A DNA stretch of 64,000 nt from Plutella xylostella (GCF_932276165.1 NC_063995.1:2604001-2668000), one strand, 5' to 3'; positions 45,901-55,800 are shown, numbered from the stretch's first letter. A program made the numbers and translations. Notes: a model not told the origin generated them from the sequence alone.

Positions 45901-47615
45901 AAACGGTTGCATTAATTTTTATGAAATTTGGTATATAGGAAGCTGATACCCAGTATACATTGTATATAAACATAATGATATAAGTAAGTAAATATATTTT
46001 TATTCCAAAATTCTTCACGGTTTTTCTTTTTAGAATAATTTGTTAGATCTCTATGGGTTTCGGTCCATGGCTCGTTTCATTTTCATGAGTAGTATACTTA
46101 CTTGCTACCACCAAGGTACAGTGTTTATTCAAAACTACTTTAGTCACAGGCAAGGACGTTAATTTGATATGCGTGTTAACTGTTTTCACGCTCCACCAAA
46201 GTCGATGAGTAAAATCTGTTGTTATGATTTTCTTATATGTATGTAACTATGTACCTAGTAGTACCTACCTACGCATACTGCGTTACAATTCACATAAAAT
46301 AATATTTTAATTTAATTTTATATTAAGAAAATCATTTATTTCCGTAACTAATAATATACACTCGTAAGCATTCAAAAAGTTCCAGTGGTTTTTTTAAACG
46401 AACGAAAACTTATTTTAAAATTATCACTCCATAGACTATTATGTCCGGCCTATTGAAGAGCGTTTATGAATTATTAAGCGATATACATATACCTAATATA
46501 ACTATGGTGTTTTTTCCATATTTTAACTTACTACTAATAATAATATTAAAGTCTAACCTTGATCTTATCAAATAAAAATAGCGAGCCTATTTATCTGCAG
46601 ATATCACCTACTCTAACATTAGATTATAGTTAATGTAGTTAGATTTTAGTAGATAAATTTACATAATAATAGTACGGTGGCCTGCGCCTAAAAGTATACA
46701 GGCGGAGTTTTTAAAATAGCGATCCCTGATGATGAAGGGACCAGCTACATCTGTTATAAATCCGGGGACGTGTTGTGTGTGATGTGTATAGCAGTGGTGT
46801 TTATGTGGATGAGCTTTAGCAGCATGTGAGCTTGAGATCGCTATTTTTAAAACTCCGCCTGTATACTTTTAGGCGCAGGCCACCGTACATGACGTATTAG
46901 GTAGTACCTTACATATGAGTACGATTGGTATGTAGATAACTTCATAGCTAGAGTTCGATTCATCATTTTCCTTTGACATAAGTTGCAAGGTACCTAATGA
47001 ACCTAATCGGCTTTATTTTTAGCCAATTTTCATAATTATAATTATAATGAACAATTTGATACTTACATGAACAACTACAACGTGACGTGGGTGAATGTTA
47101 TATTTACAGGCAGGCAAAATATATATTTTAATTTACAGTAACTTGTGAAAAAAAATTTTCTAACTGTAATACACTGACAAGCAATAGAAAAGTTCCACCA
47201 ATAATGCGGACACTAATTTTTTTGTAGAGAATATCAATAGTATATAGTAAATATAATATCAATAACTTAAATAGTATTAAAATTTTCAAAACACTTCTAC
47301 TATTATGAGCCTGGTTTCACGGGTTCGATTCTCGATTATCGACTTGCACACATAAAATTACAAGAATATGAGACAATGACCATCCGGTCGCCCTCAGGTC
47401 GGCCTAAAACACTATTTAAGTATATCGAAAGAAAATAAAACGATAACTAAACGTCGTTTTCCCTTTTCGAATAAGTAAATCGTTGCGTTAGCGCAGAGGC
47501 AGGATATAATCTATAATAACGACACGTACGAGTATGTAAATAACATAAACAAAACACATCGATAACACTAAAACTTACTCTTTTGCATCTCATCCATGGC
47601 GTAATCCGTTTTCAT
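18859..47615 (-). CDS. Drip: Aquaporin of insect Drip / AQP1 type, complete, 7 exons
   Basis: A major intrinsic protein that conducts water across the plasma membrane. Exons in coding order: 47615-47579, 45304-45108, 25354-25211, 23016-22945, 22625-22488, 22044-21964, 18963-18859; all borders are AG/GT and phases close to 257 residues. First NPA at 89-91 (GGHINPAVTLG), second NPA at 205-207 (SMNPARSFG). The aromatic/arginine filter reads F69, H193, S202, R208, typical of a narrow water-selective pore. The hydrophobic stretches fit the six-helix fold. The start ATG at 47615 gives MKTDYAMDEMQK and is the only in-frame Met that includes the N-terminus of this length. Intron 2 is about 19.75 kb. 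The family match is to remembered insect sequences; assignment to Drip and not Prip is likely but not certain. Confidence 0.93.
18964..21963 (-). other. Aquaporin intron 6
   Basis: 3 kb AT-rich. About 21770-21850 shares TTCGGAGCGCTGCTGCGC with 33690-33715 and 60835-60855, so it holds a dispersed repeat. Otherwise nothing recognised. Confidence 0.55.
21964..22044 (-). CDS. Drip: Aquaporin exon 6
   Basis: 81 nt, phase 0: VPFTGSSMNPARSFGPALVM to DWTSHW. It holds the second NPA and the filter Ser and Arg. Its acceptor directly abuts a MITE end. Confidence 0.96.
22050..22140. mobile_element. MITE end next to the aquaporin exon 6 acceptor
   Basis: TACAGGGTGTTGAACAAATGG begins about 6 bp from the acceptor of exon 6. 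It matches the inverted end of the family at 36134-36321 and others. Only one end is recognisable. Confidence 0.55.
22488..22625 (-). CDS. Drip: Aquaporin exon 5
   Basis: 138 nt, phase 0: AVLVEALITFVLVLTVQAVC to SITACHAAA. Two membrane helices; the His of the pore filter is near the end. Confidence 0.95.
22945..23016 (-). CDS. Drip: Aquaporin exon 4
   Basis: 72 nt, phase 0: LAVPDSRVMGFGMTLPGPGI, then TDGQ. An extracellular loop segment between helices 3 and 4. Confidence 0.93.
23017..25210 (-). other. Aquaporin intron 3
   Basis: 2.2 kb AT-rich intron. Open frames (for example 24373-24684) look random. No repeat recognised with confidence. Confidence 0.5.
25211..25354 (-). CDS. Drip: Aquaporin exon 3
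   Basis: 144 nt, phase 0: GIAHVSGGHINPAVTLGLFA to AGAAFIR. It holds the first NPA half-helix and helix 3. Confidence 0.96.
25440..25605. repeat. Diverged copy of the AATGAAAAAGTTCCACT repeat family
   Basis: Contains ACCAAATTACTCGTAAATGG and GTGTCGGCATTTTGTAACC then TTTTCATTGCTCGT, matching 48757-48998 and 63771-63945. Confidence 0.5.
28704..28832. mobile_element. MITE with TTA target site
   Basis: Ends GGGCAGATTTTTCAAC and the inverse of GGGCTGATTTTTCAA, flanked by TTA at 28701-28703 and 28833-28835. Harbinger-like by target size. Confidence 0.68.
29536..29785 (+). mobile_element. tRNA-derived SINE, copy 1
   Basis: A-box-like GGCGTAGTGGTTAGTGGCC and B box GGTTCGATTCC (29586-29596), then a shared body GATATTTGTTTAAAGACAG. 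The head looks like a tRNA but cannot form the acceptor stem. Copies 2 and 3 are at 57124 and 60111. Confidence 0.85.
30807..30946. mobile_element. 140-bp MITE
   Basis: Ends CGCTGAGTTGCAGAAAGG and their inverse, with a further inverted match TAATGTCGAC inside. Both arms align over about 45 bp. Confidence 0.75.
32150..32280. other. GC-rich, CpG-rich patch inside intron 2
   Basis: About 110 bp of high GC in AT-rich surroundings (GCGGCGCGCACACCGGGCGG). No splice-consistent reading frame that I can defend. It may be part of a transposon. Confidence 0.4.
33770..34013. mobile_element. MITE of the ACAGGGTGTTGCAAAAAGG family, truncated
   Basis: Inverted arms TGGGTCATTCTGAACAAC and GTTGTTCAGAATGACCCTC surround a central TTTTTTTCGCCAATTTCC. 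The right end is GTATACCCTTTTTACAACACCC. Confidence 0.65.
34450..35210 (+). mobile_element. Non-LTR retrotransposon fragment (reverse transcriptase 3' part)
   Basis: Flanked by 13-bp direct repeats AATTTAAAAGTAT at 34437-34449 and 35211-35223. The open frame 34456-35190 (244 residues) has VHKFTYLGSVV, LYGCETWK, LQVFVNRCLRRILR and RGRPKQTWRR. It ends in a short ACTAAGTCAAGTAAGTC tail, like the copy at 10198-11011. 5' truncated, downstream of the catalytic box. Confidence 0.9.
36134..36321. mobile_element. Palindromic MITE, ACAGGGTGTTGCAAAAAGG family, complete copy
   Basis: Arms run ACAGGGTGTTGCAAAAAGGG, then TACTAAGCCGAAAGGGGGTGA, and invert on the other side. Related copies: 22050, 33770, 40780, 51060, 51881, 53508. 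Confidence 0.78.
36505..36723. mobile_element. MITE with perfect 36-bp inverted ends
   Basis: 36505-36540 and 36688-36723 are exact inverse copies; each begins CTATAGTGCCACAAAC. TA next to GTGCC suggests a Tc1/mariner-type TA target. Confidence 0.82.
38261..38392. mobile_element. 132-bp MITE with TA target site
   Basis: Ends CGGTCAGCTGCATAAGTAGC and inverse of CAGTCAGCTTCATAAGTAGC, flanked by TA. About 33-bp arms with four mismatches. Confidence 0.77.
39950..40305 (+). mobile_element. Second copy of the 3279-3648 SINE family
   Basis: CCAGAGGTCCCGGGTTCGAT then AATTTGTGTTTCTAAATTG and the rest match the UBR4 copy in order to GGCTAGGAGGACATTTATA. The A-box half of the head is missing. Confidence 0.83.
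40780..40976. mobile_element. MITE copy, ACAGGGTGTTGCAAAAAGG family
   Basis: Contains CATAGGTAGTAAAAAGTCAC, TTTTTTTTTCGCGAATTTTG and GGCTTAGTATACCCTTTTTG; ends near CCCTGTACAAT. One end degraded. Confidence 0.6.
41541..41560 (+). repeat. Short AGAT microsatellite
   Basis: TAGATAGATAGATAGATAAA next to TCGTTTATTTGTTCCACTT. The following 300 bp contain GC-rich sequence of unknown origin. Confidence 0.6.
42230..42341. mobile_element. Palindromic MITE CCCCCTTATTCATA, copy A
   Basis: 112 bp. The two outer ends are exact inverses over CCCCCTTATTCATAAAAA; the centre has GAGAGGGACAAAACAGTT, shared with copies B and C. Confidence 0.8.
42395..42835 (+). repeat. Lepidoptera-type dispersed repeat, split by a hAT-like element
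   Basis: AGCTGTACCCGCGAGGTTCT and AAGTTTTCCCGTGGGAATTT on the left, then AAATTTCATTCAAATCCG and GTTCAGCAGTTTTGGAGTG on the right; the same order is uninterrupted at 57798-58022. It looks like the 3' end of a LINE, but the clade is not clear to me. Confidence 0.65.
42490..42724. mobile_element. hAT-like non-autonomous element
   Basis: 235 bp with 8-bp direct repeats GTCTAGAC at 42482-42489 and 42725-42732. Ends share TACTCA in inverse orientation. GC-rich palindromic core GCGGCCCGCGGGCCGC. Confidence 0.68.
42849..42995. mobile_element. Palindromic MITE CCCCCTTATTCATA, copy B
   Basis: 147 bp, nearly a full palindrome: CCCCCTTATTCATAGAGAAG with AACTGTTTTGTCCCTCTC on the left and the inverse on the right. 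Confidence 0.85.
44932..45072. mobile_element. Palindromic MITE CCCCCTTATTCATA, copy C
   Basis: Same arms, more diverged (CCCACTTATTCATAGAAAAG). It ends only about 35 bp from the aquaporin exon 2 donor. Confidence 0.78.
45108..45304 (-). CDS. Drip: Aquaporin exon 2
   Basis: 197 nt: TSSLLGLSDVTDNKLIWRQL through ALCFGLLVATIVQ. Helices 1 and 2 with the filter Phe. The first two bases complete an Arg codon from exon 1. Confidence 0.95.
46380..46490 (-). mobile_element. 3'-UTR relic of the helicase-bearing LINE family
   Basis: ATTATCACTCCATAGACT and the following TTATGTCCGGCCTATTGAAGAG match 3892-3940 (ATTATCACTCCACAGACTTT, ATGTCCGTGCCTTTTGAAGAG). About 100 bp, in aquaporin intron 1. Confidence 0.65.
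46675..46885. mobile_element. 211-bp MITE with about 50-bp inverted ends, TA target
   Basis: Ends CGGTGGCCTGCGCCTAAAAG continue as inverse copies for about 50 bp with few differences, flanked by TA. In aquaporin intron 1. Confidence 0.83.
47579..47615 (-). CDS. Drip: Aquaporin exon 1 (coding start)
   Basis: 37 nt: MKTDYAMDEMQK plus one base, donor GTAAGT. The phase joins exon 2. The N-terminus is short and hydrophilic, as expected. Untranslated sequence continues upstream; the transcription start is not visible. Confidence 0.82.
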
Positions 47616-48040
47616 TTTGAACAACTTTTACGAACTATATAGCACTTTCTAGTCCAGTCCAGGCGCCGCGACCGTCTGCCACTCAGACCGCAGTATCTTT
47701 CGACAGAGAATTAAATAAATGTCACTGTGAAAGTCTTTTTATCGCAATTGAAAATTCCAGAGATGCGCAGAAAAATATGTGCGGTTGCGGTCACAATTTG
47801 TGGCTTTACGCGGGAACGAGTTGATTTTTTTTTACAAAAAGGCGCGAAAAGTTTTAAACCTCGGAACTTTTTTGAAAATGGAACGCTTATGGTCTTCGGC
47901 TGCGGGTAGGTCACACACGTCGGTCACGTATCGCAAGACTACCTGTCGCTATCGCTACATACAGTTGAGTGTGGAGATTGCTCTCGAGTCTCGCTGTCTG
48001 TCCCACCAGCCGGCTACTCCGGTGAGTGACTGCACTGCTT
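47616..48040. promoter_or_regulatory. Aquaporin upstream region (5' UTR and probable promoter)
   Basis: Richer in GC than its surroundings directly upstream of the aquaporin start. No clear TATA box or initiator can be fixed. On the opposite strand CCGGTGAGTGAC at 48020 resembles a splice donor. Confidence 0.35.
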
Positions 48041-48369
48041 GAATGGACCGACTTTTTTATTTAATTTATTTCATCGTGTTCTCAATTTGAACTGCGATCG
48101 ATATTCCTGTATCTTGGTCTGCGGAAAACCATTGCGTATCTAATGCGTTCGCAGAGATCGGACCTGTGTCGAATGCTTAGTTTTTAATTACGATTTATAC
48201 AGTTCCTGGAATTTATTCGGATTGAGATACCTACAGAGGTACTCTTTATGTTTATTAACTATGTCGAATATCATCAAAAACTATACATGAATATTTCCCA
48301 TAAAATAATAATCAAATGTATCCCAGTTTTTTAAAACATTTAATTTAGATTTTTTTCAAAATATTTACC

Positions 48370-48480
48370 TTTTCAGCTGGTAATATTCTGATACGCTGCA
48401 TTAAGCTAGTCTTTTCCGTTTAGGAGTAATTAGGTGCTATTGACTGGAACTTTTTCATTGCTCGTGAGTGTCTAATATCA
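48370..48480. repeat. Fragment of the AATGAAAAAGTTCC repeat family
   Basis: AGCTAGTCTTTTCCGTTTAG and GGAACTTTTTCATTGCTCGT. The first is an inverse match to 48828-48855, the second a direct match to the right end of that element. Confidence 0.55.
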
Positions 48481-48756
48481 GTAGGTATGTAATCTGGCTG
48501 TTATCTGAAATAGTAATCGTCGGTGGCAACCAGCGCCGTGTTTGTTTATGGTTCGCGATACGACCAGGCTCGTTTCTTTATTCTGCGATATGATAACATC
48601 TACGTACAATGTTTACATTCGGAAATTGCTCTACTTGTAGAGATGTCTCTAAGTAAAGAACAATAAAATTAAGTGTTTGCTGTTTGAGAAACGCCTATAA
48701 GGCTAACTGGGAGAAATAAATTGAGTAGCATACCTACCCTACAATCTTTAGAGATA

Positions 48757-48998
48757 CACTCACGTAAAATGAAAAGGTTCCACTGACAAAAGCACCAAAT
48801 TACTCCTAAACGGAAAAGGCTAGCTTACTAACGCCTTCTGCATTAACATGCATGCACATTAACGTGCATTTATCAGAGCATCAGGATACTACCATCTGAA
48901 ATACAAAAACGATAATATTTTGTAAAAAAAATAAATGAAAATTGGGGTCGTTTGGCGTCGGAATTTTGTGAGTGGAACTTTTTCATTGCCCGTAAGTG
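48757..48998. mobile_element. MITE with TA target, AATGAAAAAGTTCCACT family
   Basis: Ends CACTCACGTAAAATGAAAAG and the inverse of CACTTACGGGCAATGAAAAA, flanked by TA. Inner sequence AAATTACTCCTAAACGG is shared with 63771. Confidence 0.73.
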
Positions 48999-49911
48999 TA
49001 TATTATACGAACATATTTTAAAATATCGAACCTACTCACTTTGCTTTCATTTTATGAGGGTTTTCAAAGACCGCATAAAACATACCTAAATACCTAGGTA
49101 CATATAACTACAAAAAACAATACATACATACAAAATATAATACCACGTTTAAGTAATTAAAACGTGATTAGATGTATGATAAAATTTGAAATTATAATGT
49201 TTCTGCTGTTTCTTAGTTCCCTGAGAGTTTCATAAAAACTGTTTCTGTGTATTTAAACCTGACGTATCCTGTTTGCATATTTAGGTATAATATGCACCTG
49301 AGCATAATTAAATTACTTAAAAATAATAAGTTACGTTTACTATAAGCCACTGTTTAATTCGATAAGGTTAGTAGGTACCCGTTGTTAGTATGTCACGTAG
49401 AAGTAACCTATGTTTTACTGTAAGTACATACATATAAATATATCCATACACTTAAATGCACCTTTTATACAGTATAAACAAGACAGCTATCTCAAGTTTA
49501 TAGAAAGACTTTCTCTTTGAATCAAAACTTGTATCGCAAGATCGCCGGTTAGCTTACTATGCAGGAGGGTTACTTTAGCTTGAAACAGGATCTGTCGGTA
49601 CGTTTTGTTAGAAGGAATTATTCACAACAGCTTTGTGGCCGCACTCTTATCTCGAGGAATAACACAGAATAGAAGAAAGTTGTCTATGACATGTCTTGTC
49701 TATGGACTGAGCGTTTTCTGACGTTTCCGGCACTTGATTCGCGAGCATGAGTTACGCATGGTTCATTAAAAACTAATCCTATTGAAGATCATAAATAAAA
49801 GTAATGTGAGTTAATATTTCTATCTTTATTAGTTTGAAACAACGAGATACAAAACCTTTATGGTAAATTAGAGTGACCCTACTACTACACCTAGGGGGTC
49901 ACTATTTAAAT

Positions 49912-50262
49912 CGACGAACGAACGAACGATAATTGTCACGAAATCAAATGTCAAAGTGGACTACGGCTCTATCAGTACGTCTAGTACAGGTTTGACAAAT
50001 TGTCGAAAACTATAAAAGTTTCAGTTTTCTCGCATACAAAGTGGCGCCTCTAGCAGATACTATCATGAAACTTTTGACAGATAATGTATGTAGATGACAG
50101 AAGAAAACCAAAACTTTTTTCGTTTACGTAAATTGCAAAACCCGTACTAGAGGCCCGGCTCTCCGAAACTTTGGAAACACAAAACTGCAGATCTAACCAC
50201 GACTGTATCTCGTTGTATCAAGTGTGCCGATTACGTGACATTTCTCGTTCGTTCGTTCGCCG
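49912..50262. mobile_element. MITE-like element with GAACGAACGA ends
   Basis: CGACGAACGAACGAACGATA at the left and CGTTCGTTCGTTCG at the right are inverse, with GTCAC/GTGAC just inside. The interior around 50070-50150 is related to 56515-56600. Confidence 0.6.
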
Positions 50263-51059
50263 GCTGTCGCCCCTGCCGTATGTTGCGTGCAACAGCACCT
50301 GACCGTGATAATGAAATAGTGAAGCTGCATGACACGGACATACAGTTATGTGTGTATTCTGGGTGTCTCACACAACTCTGTAACAATGGGTTATGGACTT
50401 GACGTAGTTTTCGAATTAGCTAAGGTTGCGAGGTCTTATTATGGTAGTAAGTATATACCTACTACCTACTAGCGTTTACGGGCTATCTTCGCGTTTCAGG
50501 GATTTCTGGGATAAAAATCCTATAAGTACTATATATTTAATAAATATCTAAGTATATTTATTGATTTTACTATAAATGTAACAACGTCCTAGTGTTTGAA
50601 ATACCTGTACTGAAATTTACTGACTTGAAAAAAATCTATAGAAAAAACTAAGTAGGTATATTAAAATATATCTGTTAGATATACATTGTAAATGGCTTAA
50701 TTGGGGGTAAAATTAACGATAGCAATAAGTAATAACTATAAGATATCATCGAAATGTAGCACTATTTGTTCTTGGTTAGTTAGTTATTTTTAAATTGAAA
50801 AATAACTACTTAAACATAGCGCAACTAATTTAAAAACTGACTAAATTAATTGTTTAAACGTTTTATAAGTCGTTAGAGCAATTACAAGTAATGGCTGCCT
50901 GTCCTAAAAACTGAGACCAGTTTTTTTTGTTGATACCTATTTAATCTGTAAATACTGAATTTAGAATATGTTACACAGCCTCTTTAACGGAGTGCTCTGT
51001 ACATGATCAATTAAAAATAGGTGTACAAGATAGTATTGTTATATGTTTAATTACTAATC

Positions 51060-51172
51060 AACCTGTCTCAAAAAGCAGCCTGTAGCAAAATAAGTAGAGC
51101 AAAACTTGTTTGTAAAGACCCCCTGAGTCACCCTCCGAGTATGCCACTTTTTCAACACCCTATAGATAAAAA
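51060..51172. repeat. Degraded ACAGGGTGTTG-family copy
   Basis: GACCCCCTGAGTCACCCTCC and CCACTTTTTCAACACCCTAT match the right arm of 36134-36321. Confidence 0.5.
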
Positions 51173-51630
51173 ACACAAAAAAATAATATTAAATCTAAGT
51201 CACAAAAACAATTAAAATAAATGTCAACAATAACCTAAAATAATAATTTAAAAATATGATTAAATGTCATTTCTTCCCTATAGATATATTTTCCGGCAAA
51301 ATATTTGGAAAGCCTAAAACACGCCATTAGGTACTTAGCATGTACAAAAAGTAAGTTCCTGCACCTACCGGAAAATTAAGATGCACAGGAAAATCCTAAT
51401 TAGCGTTGAGGACCTTCCACCCAGAATTATTAGTGCCAAGTTTCCTCATCAGAACCCTCAGGGTAGCATTAACATGCAGCCTGATGCAGGAGACCCGGAA
51501 GTGTGTGGATACTTTAGTCTTTAGTCTACGCATATAAGCACGCCCGATCAGCCGTGACAATGATAATGGCGAGCGGACTATTCTGGAATACGATAGCGAT
51601 TTTATAATGTTACTGGCCGATAAGTGGAGA

Positions 51631-51722
51631 CTACTTTAGTAGTTATCCTTTGTTATCGTAAGATAACAAAGGATAACTACTAAAGTAGGCACTAGCGTTA
51701 TTTGTACTTACGCTAGTGCCTA
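51631..51722. repeat. Two adjacent hairpins, one perfect with 27-bp arms
   Basis: 51631-51657 and 51662-51688 are exact inverse copies around GTAA. Directly after, AGGCACTAGCG (51687-51697) and CGCTAGTGCCT (51711-51721) form a second stem with a 13-nt loop. Confidence 0.85.
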
Positions 51723-51880
51723 GTTTAGATTACTGTAAACGTATAAGGTTTTTTTTATTTTAATTTACCTAGAGCCGCCAATTTATATAAAAAAACTTCT
51801 ATTAGAAAGTTTTTTTCTCAAAACTGCTAGGTAACTCGTTCGTCTTGTTAATTTCAATGTTTAAAAATTATCTCCTAATA

Positions 51881-51991
51881 TACAGGGTGTTGCAAAAACT
51901 ACATTTTTGTAATTCTGATTTCATTTTCGGGCTTAGATATAACATGTTGCACAGGTTTTGGCTTAGTATACTCTTTTTGCAACACCCAGTA
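51881..51991. mobile_element. MITE copy, ACAGGGTGTTGCAAAAAGG family, short
   Basis: Starts TACAGGGTGTTGCAAAAA and ends TTTTTGCAACACCCAGTA; internal part deleted. Confidence 0.7.
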
Positions 51992-53112
51992 TACCTACGA
52001 CGGTCCTCTCTGGCAGAAATTGAACTTTCAGTTAAGGTGTAACTATTGACCATTTGTTAGCAATGGCTTGTTTGTCTAACAAAGCCGAAATAGTGTACAG
52101 TCACCTTATTATTTTTTTGTTTACAATATTTTCTTTCTCATTATTATCAGTGTCAATGAAATTAAAAGAAACACGTAAGATATATTAGGAGTAAATCATA
52201 ATAAAAGATCGATTTTAGTATCGCGTCATCGTCGATCAGTTGTCCGTAATCCGCCCACGGCTCCGGCACACATGTGCTAAAGAATCAAATTACTATAACA
52301 AGCTTGCTAACTCCACAATATGTATATTTGTATTGCATTTAACCCTGTCAGTTACGTAATCTTATTGTCGTGTTGTTAGGTATGTTCAGAACGGATAACT
52401 AGTTTCCTCTAATACTTATTATGTTTATCAATTTTTTAAAAAATATAATAAAATAATAAATAAAATAGCCTTTTTATTTTCACTATCATGCAATTTTAAA
52501 AATACTAAGTAGGTTAGTAATAAATCAATTTCCTGACATTTCACAAAGCTTAAAAATATACAAGATATAATAAGTAGGTACAAGTGTATTGTTATTATAG
52601 TACTTATTATAATTAGAAATTGCGTAAATCTGGGAAACTTTTACATAAGTAATCTATCTAGATTTAGATTGTAATGTGCATTGTGCATTAATCATAAACT
52701 TGTGAAAGTTAACATTTAGGTCCTACTATAGTAAGATAGTAAGTACTACCTAACTACTAAATTAAATGTCATATACTTACCTAAGTACTTACAAAATGAT
52801 AAAAACTACTACAGTCTATCTACCTACATCATTTACAAATTTGTATTCACAAAGTCAAGTGCAGAGTCATTTCTAAGAAATGTTTGGCGACTCTAATTTA
52901 GTTTCTTTATGTACCTATTTCCAGAACTGAGTAAATGTGGCAGTGTGCCCTTCATTGCCTCAGATGCGCATAGTAAGATACAAATGTTCTTAGAAATGAT
53001 ATGATACGAGATACGTCGGGATGCGTGATTTGCCAGTTTCGTAATAAAACCACAAGATAAAGTTCACAGGGGAGGACGTACGTGTATGAGTTTGTATATC
53101 TTTATGTAGGTA

Positions 53113-53300
53113 CAGTGCTCCAAAATTGATAATGCGCATAGAAATCTTTGACAGATCGGTTGTTTTCGATTATGTGACACATGATATTGACTCCTATTTC
53201 TTTCGAACAAGGTTCAAAATGCAAGTATTTTTTAAGGCTCTTGCGATTTAATGATTCGGGTGTGAAGATCTGCATGTGCATTATTAATTTTGGACAAGTG
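53113..53300. mobile_element. 188-bp mariner-like MITE
   Basis: Ends CAGTGCTCCAAAATTGATAA and inverse of CACTTGTCCAAAATTAATAA, flanked by TA at 53111-53112 and 53301-53302. Confidence 0.75.
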
Positions 53301-53507
53301 TACTCGTATGTTGCGATCTCACCAACTGATTAGATGACGAAGGTTCAATTCCGCAGAAGTTATTGATGTACGCAAATAGAGGTGGTGCCCTTTTATATCA
53401 AGTAAAACAACAAAACAGTGATCATAAAATTGAATCATATTGTCCCACAAACATGTCTATAAAAGCATCATGAAGAGAACACCGCAGCAATGTTTCCACC
53501 AGGAATT

Positions 53508-53690
53508 TACAGGGTGTTGCAATAAGGGTATACTAAGCCGAAACCTACATGTGCAATATGTTATATCTAAGCCCGAAAATGAAATCAGAATTTCAAAATT
53601 CGCGAAAAACAATATTAATTTTCCATAGAAACTTTGTTGGTCACGTGACTTTTTACTATGGAGAATGACCCTTTTTGTAATACCCTGTAT
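53508..53690. mobile_element. MITE copy, ACAGGGTGTTGCAAAAAGG family
   Basis: Starts ACAGGGTGTTGCAATAAGGG and ends CTTTTTGTAATACCCTGTA; inner GTTGGTCACGTGACTTTTTA is shared inversely with 40780-40976. Confidence 0.73.
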
Positions 53691-55599
53691 ATGTTGGTAT
53701 TGAAATTGCGCTAGCCTGATATATTCGGTGGTATTTATAAATTTAAATGTTTGTATTACCCTTTGTTAAATTAAATAGTTGTATTAATTCCTACAACAGG
53801 ACAACAACAATAAAAGACGGCGTGATAGCTGTATTATCTCGTTTCAATCAACATAAACGGTTTCAGTTAAGCGTTGCCACTAAAGTCTATTTAGCAATCT
53901 GTGATCGACTCCTACGCACCTTTCGCACTCCCACGCACGGGGGCATTGACACAGATACTGACATATGTCATTTGTTTTTGTTTTATGGTCTTATGATACC
54001 TAGTAGTCACCTTCAACTTTGACTTTAGAGGTGCAAATATTTGGCTATCAATCAAAGCGTATGGCCCACAGAAAAAAACACAAGTAGGGCCTTCTCAATT
54101 AACTACACCTCTTATGAGGAGGTCCCTCTATTTCTCCACTCTTCGAAATATATGAGTCCCTCTAAATCAAGATATAAGTACTTATCTACCCTGTGGGTTG
54201 ACTGACAGAAAATGCTTATAATATTAAGTCCCTCGTTTGTTCACTTATGTTTATATTTGCTATTGTGAGCTTATGTTTATTATGTGCATTAAATAAATAA
54301 ATATAGTGTATTACTACTACATTTATTTAAAACCAACTGTAAGATGGCTGTAAAGGATGTCCAAATATAAAAGCTAGTCGTCTCGGAAATAAGTAATTGA
54401 GATAAATCGGTCATGCGTAGGAGATCATTATTTAGACTTCCTTTCTATGTCAGAACTCAGAATAGATAGTATTACGTGTTAGGGGGAAATAATATAAATG
54501 TGGATATAAGATTACTGTCTAAACAATGTATATATGTAATATATGAATATGTATATGTACATATTGAACACTGAGCTCCACCTGATACTATTATCATTGG
54601 TTGTGCACTTGTGCGTGCATAATTACAACGCATAATGGATTATTCACCTAAATACATAAATATGAGTATGTGGCACACAACAATTAATTTTAAACTACAC
54701 CATTTAGGTAATTTAAGTCTATACAAACTAATACACTCATCTTCCATTAATATTTGCGTCTATTCATTTGTACCATGTACCTATAGTTATAGTATAAAAG
54801 CGAATCAATTAACCCATAAGGTGTTAAACTTCACATCCGATAACAATGAAGTTACATAATTCAAGATTTTTTTAACACTTAAAATGGCATCGTTACAAAC
54901 GTTAAAGTGTTTTTATATTTTATGATTTTGCGGTTTTATCTTGTTGAAGCGTTTATATTCATATCCAGAGCGGGTCGCGGTGTGTTGTGATGCAATTTGT
55001 TATACAACGATCGCTAATGCGTGACGGATGATTGTAACTTGAGTGGCAGGCGCACTGTCTTACTGCATTGATCCCTTTATGGATGGAATCGTTTTTTAAA
55101 CTTTGTACCCAACCCTATCTTAAGGGTGTAACCTCACTACCTATAACAATAACACAAATTATGACGATGAGTTACATTTTTAATGAACATCTTTGAGTAC
55201 AGAAGATAGTTGGTTATGTTTGTTACCCGCAAGTTCAAGAAATGCATTTATTCAATTGAAAAAAAAACTTCCGTATGATAGCGTTTTTCGTGGCGAAATT
55301 ATTAGGCAATATTAGCCGTTTCATCGTAGACTTTGGTATCCTTTGCGAGGCATACAATTAAATTACAATGAATGATAGGTCAAAACCTAGAATCCAAGCG
55401 AAACTATTCCACATCAAGTGCAAAAAGGGAAGGTCCATCCGTCACGTGAACACTTTCTTGCTGTCCCTAACCGGTCTACCAGCGCCATCCTCGCTCCTCG
55501 CCCTTTCACAAACGTAGTAGGTACCTACATTCATGTACTTAATTGAAGTAACTTTTAGTATCCCTACGTTCGTTCCCTTGGTCCACCTTTCCCTTCGTT

Positions 55600-55800
55600 C
55601 ATCATCGTCAGGCAATAGTCATCCACTGCTGGACATAGGCTTCTCCCAAGGAGCGCCACAAAACTTGGTTCTCGGCCTTCCTCATCCAGCCACTACCCGC
55701 CACCCGCCTAAGGTCGTCGGTCAGAAGGGCGTCCCACGCTGCGTTTGCCTTTTCGTGGTGTCCACTCGAGAACTCGTCTACCCCAACGTTCTTCGGCTGA
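55600..55800 (-). mobile_element. RTE-type LINE 3' end fragment
   Basis: The minus strand reads LTDDLRRVAGSGWMRK, WRSLGEAYVQQW and then the family's usual end. Most of the element is absent. Confidence 0.75.
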
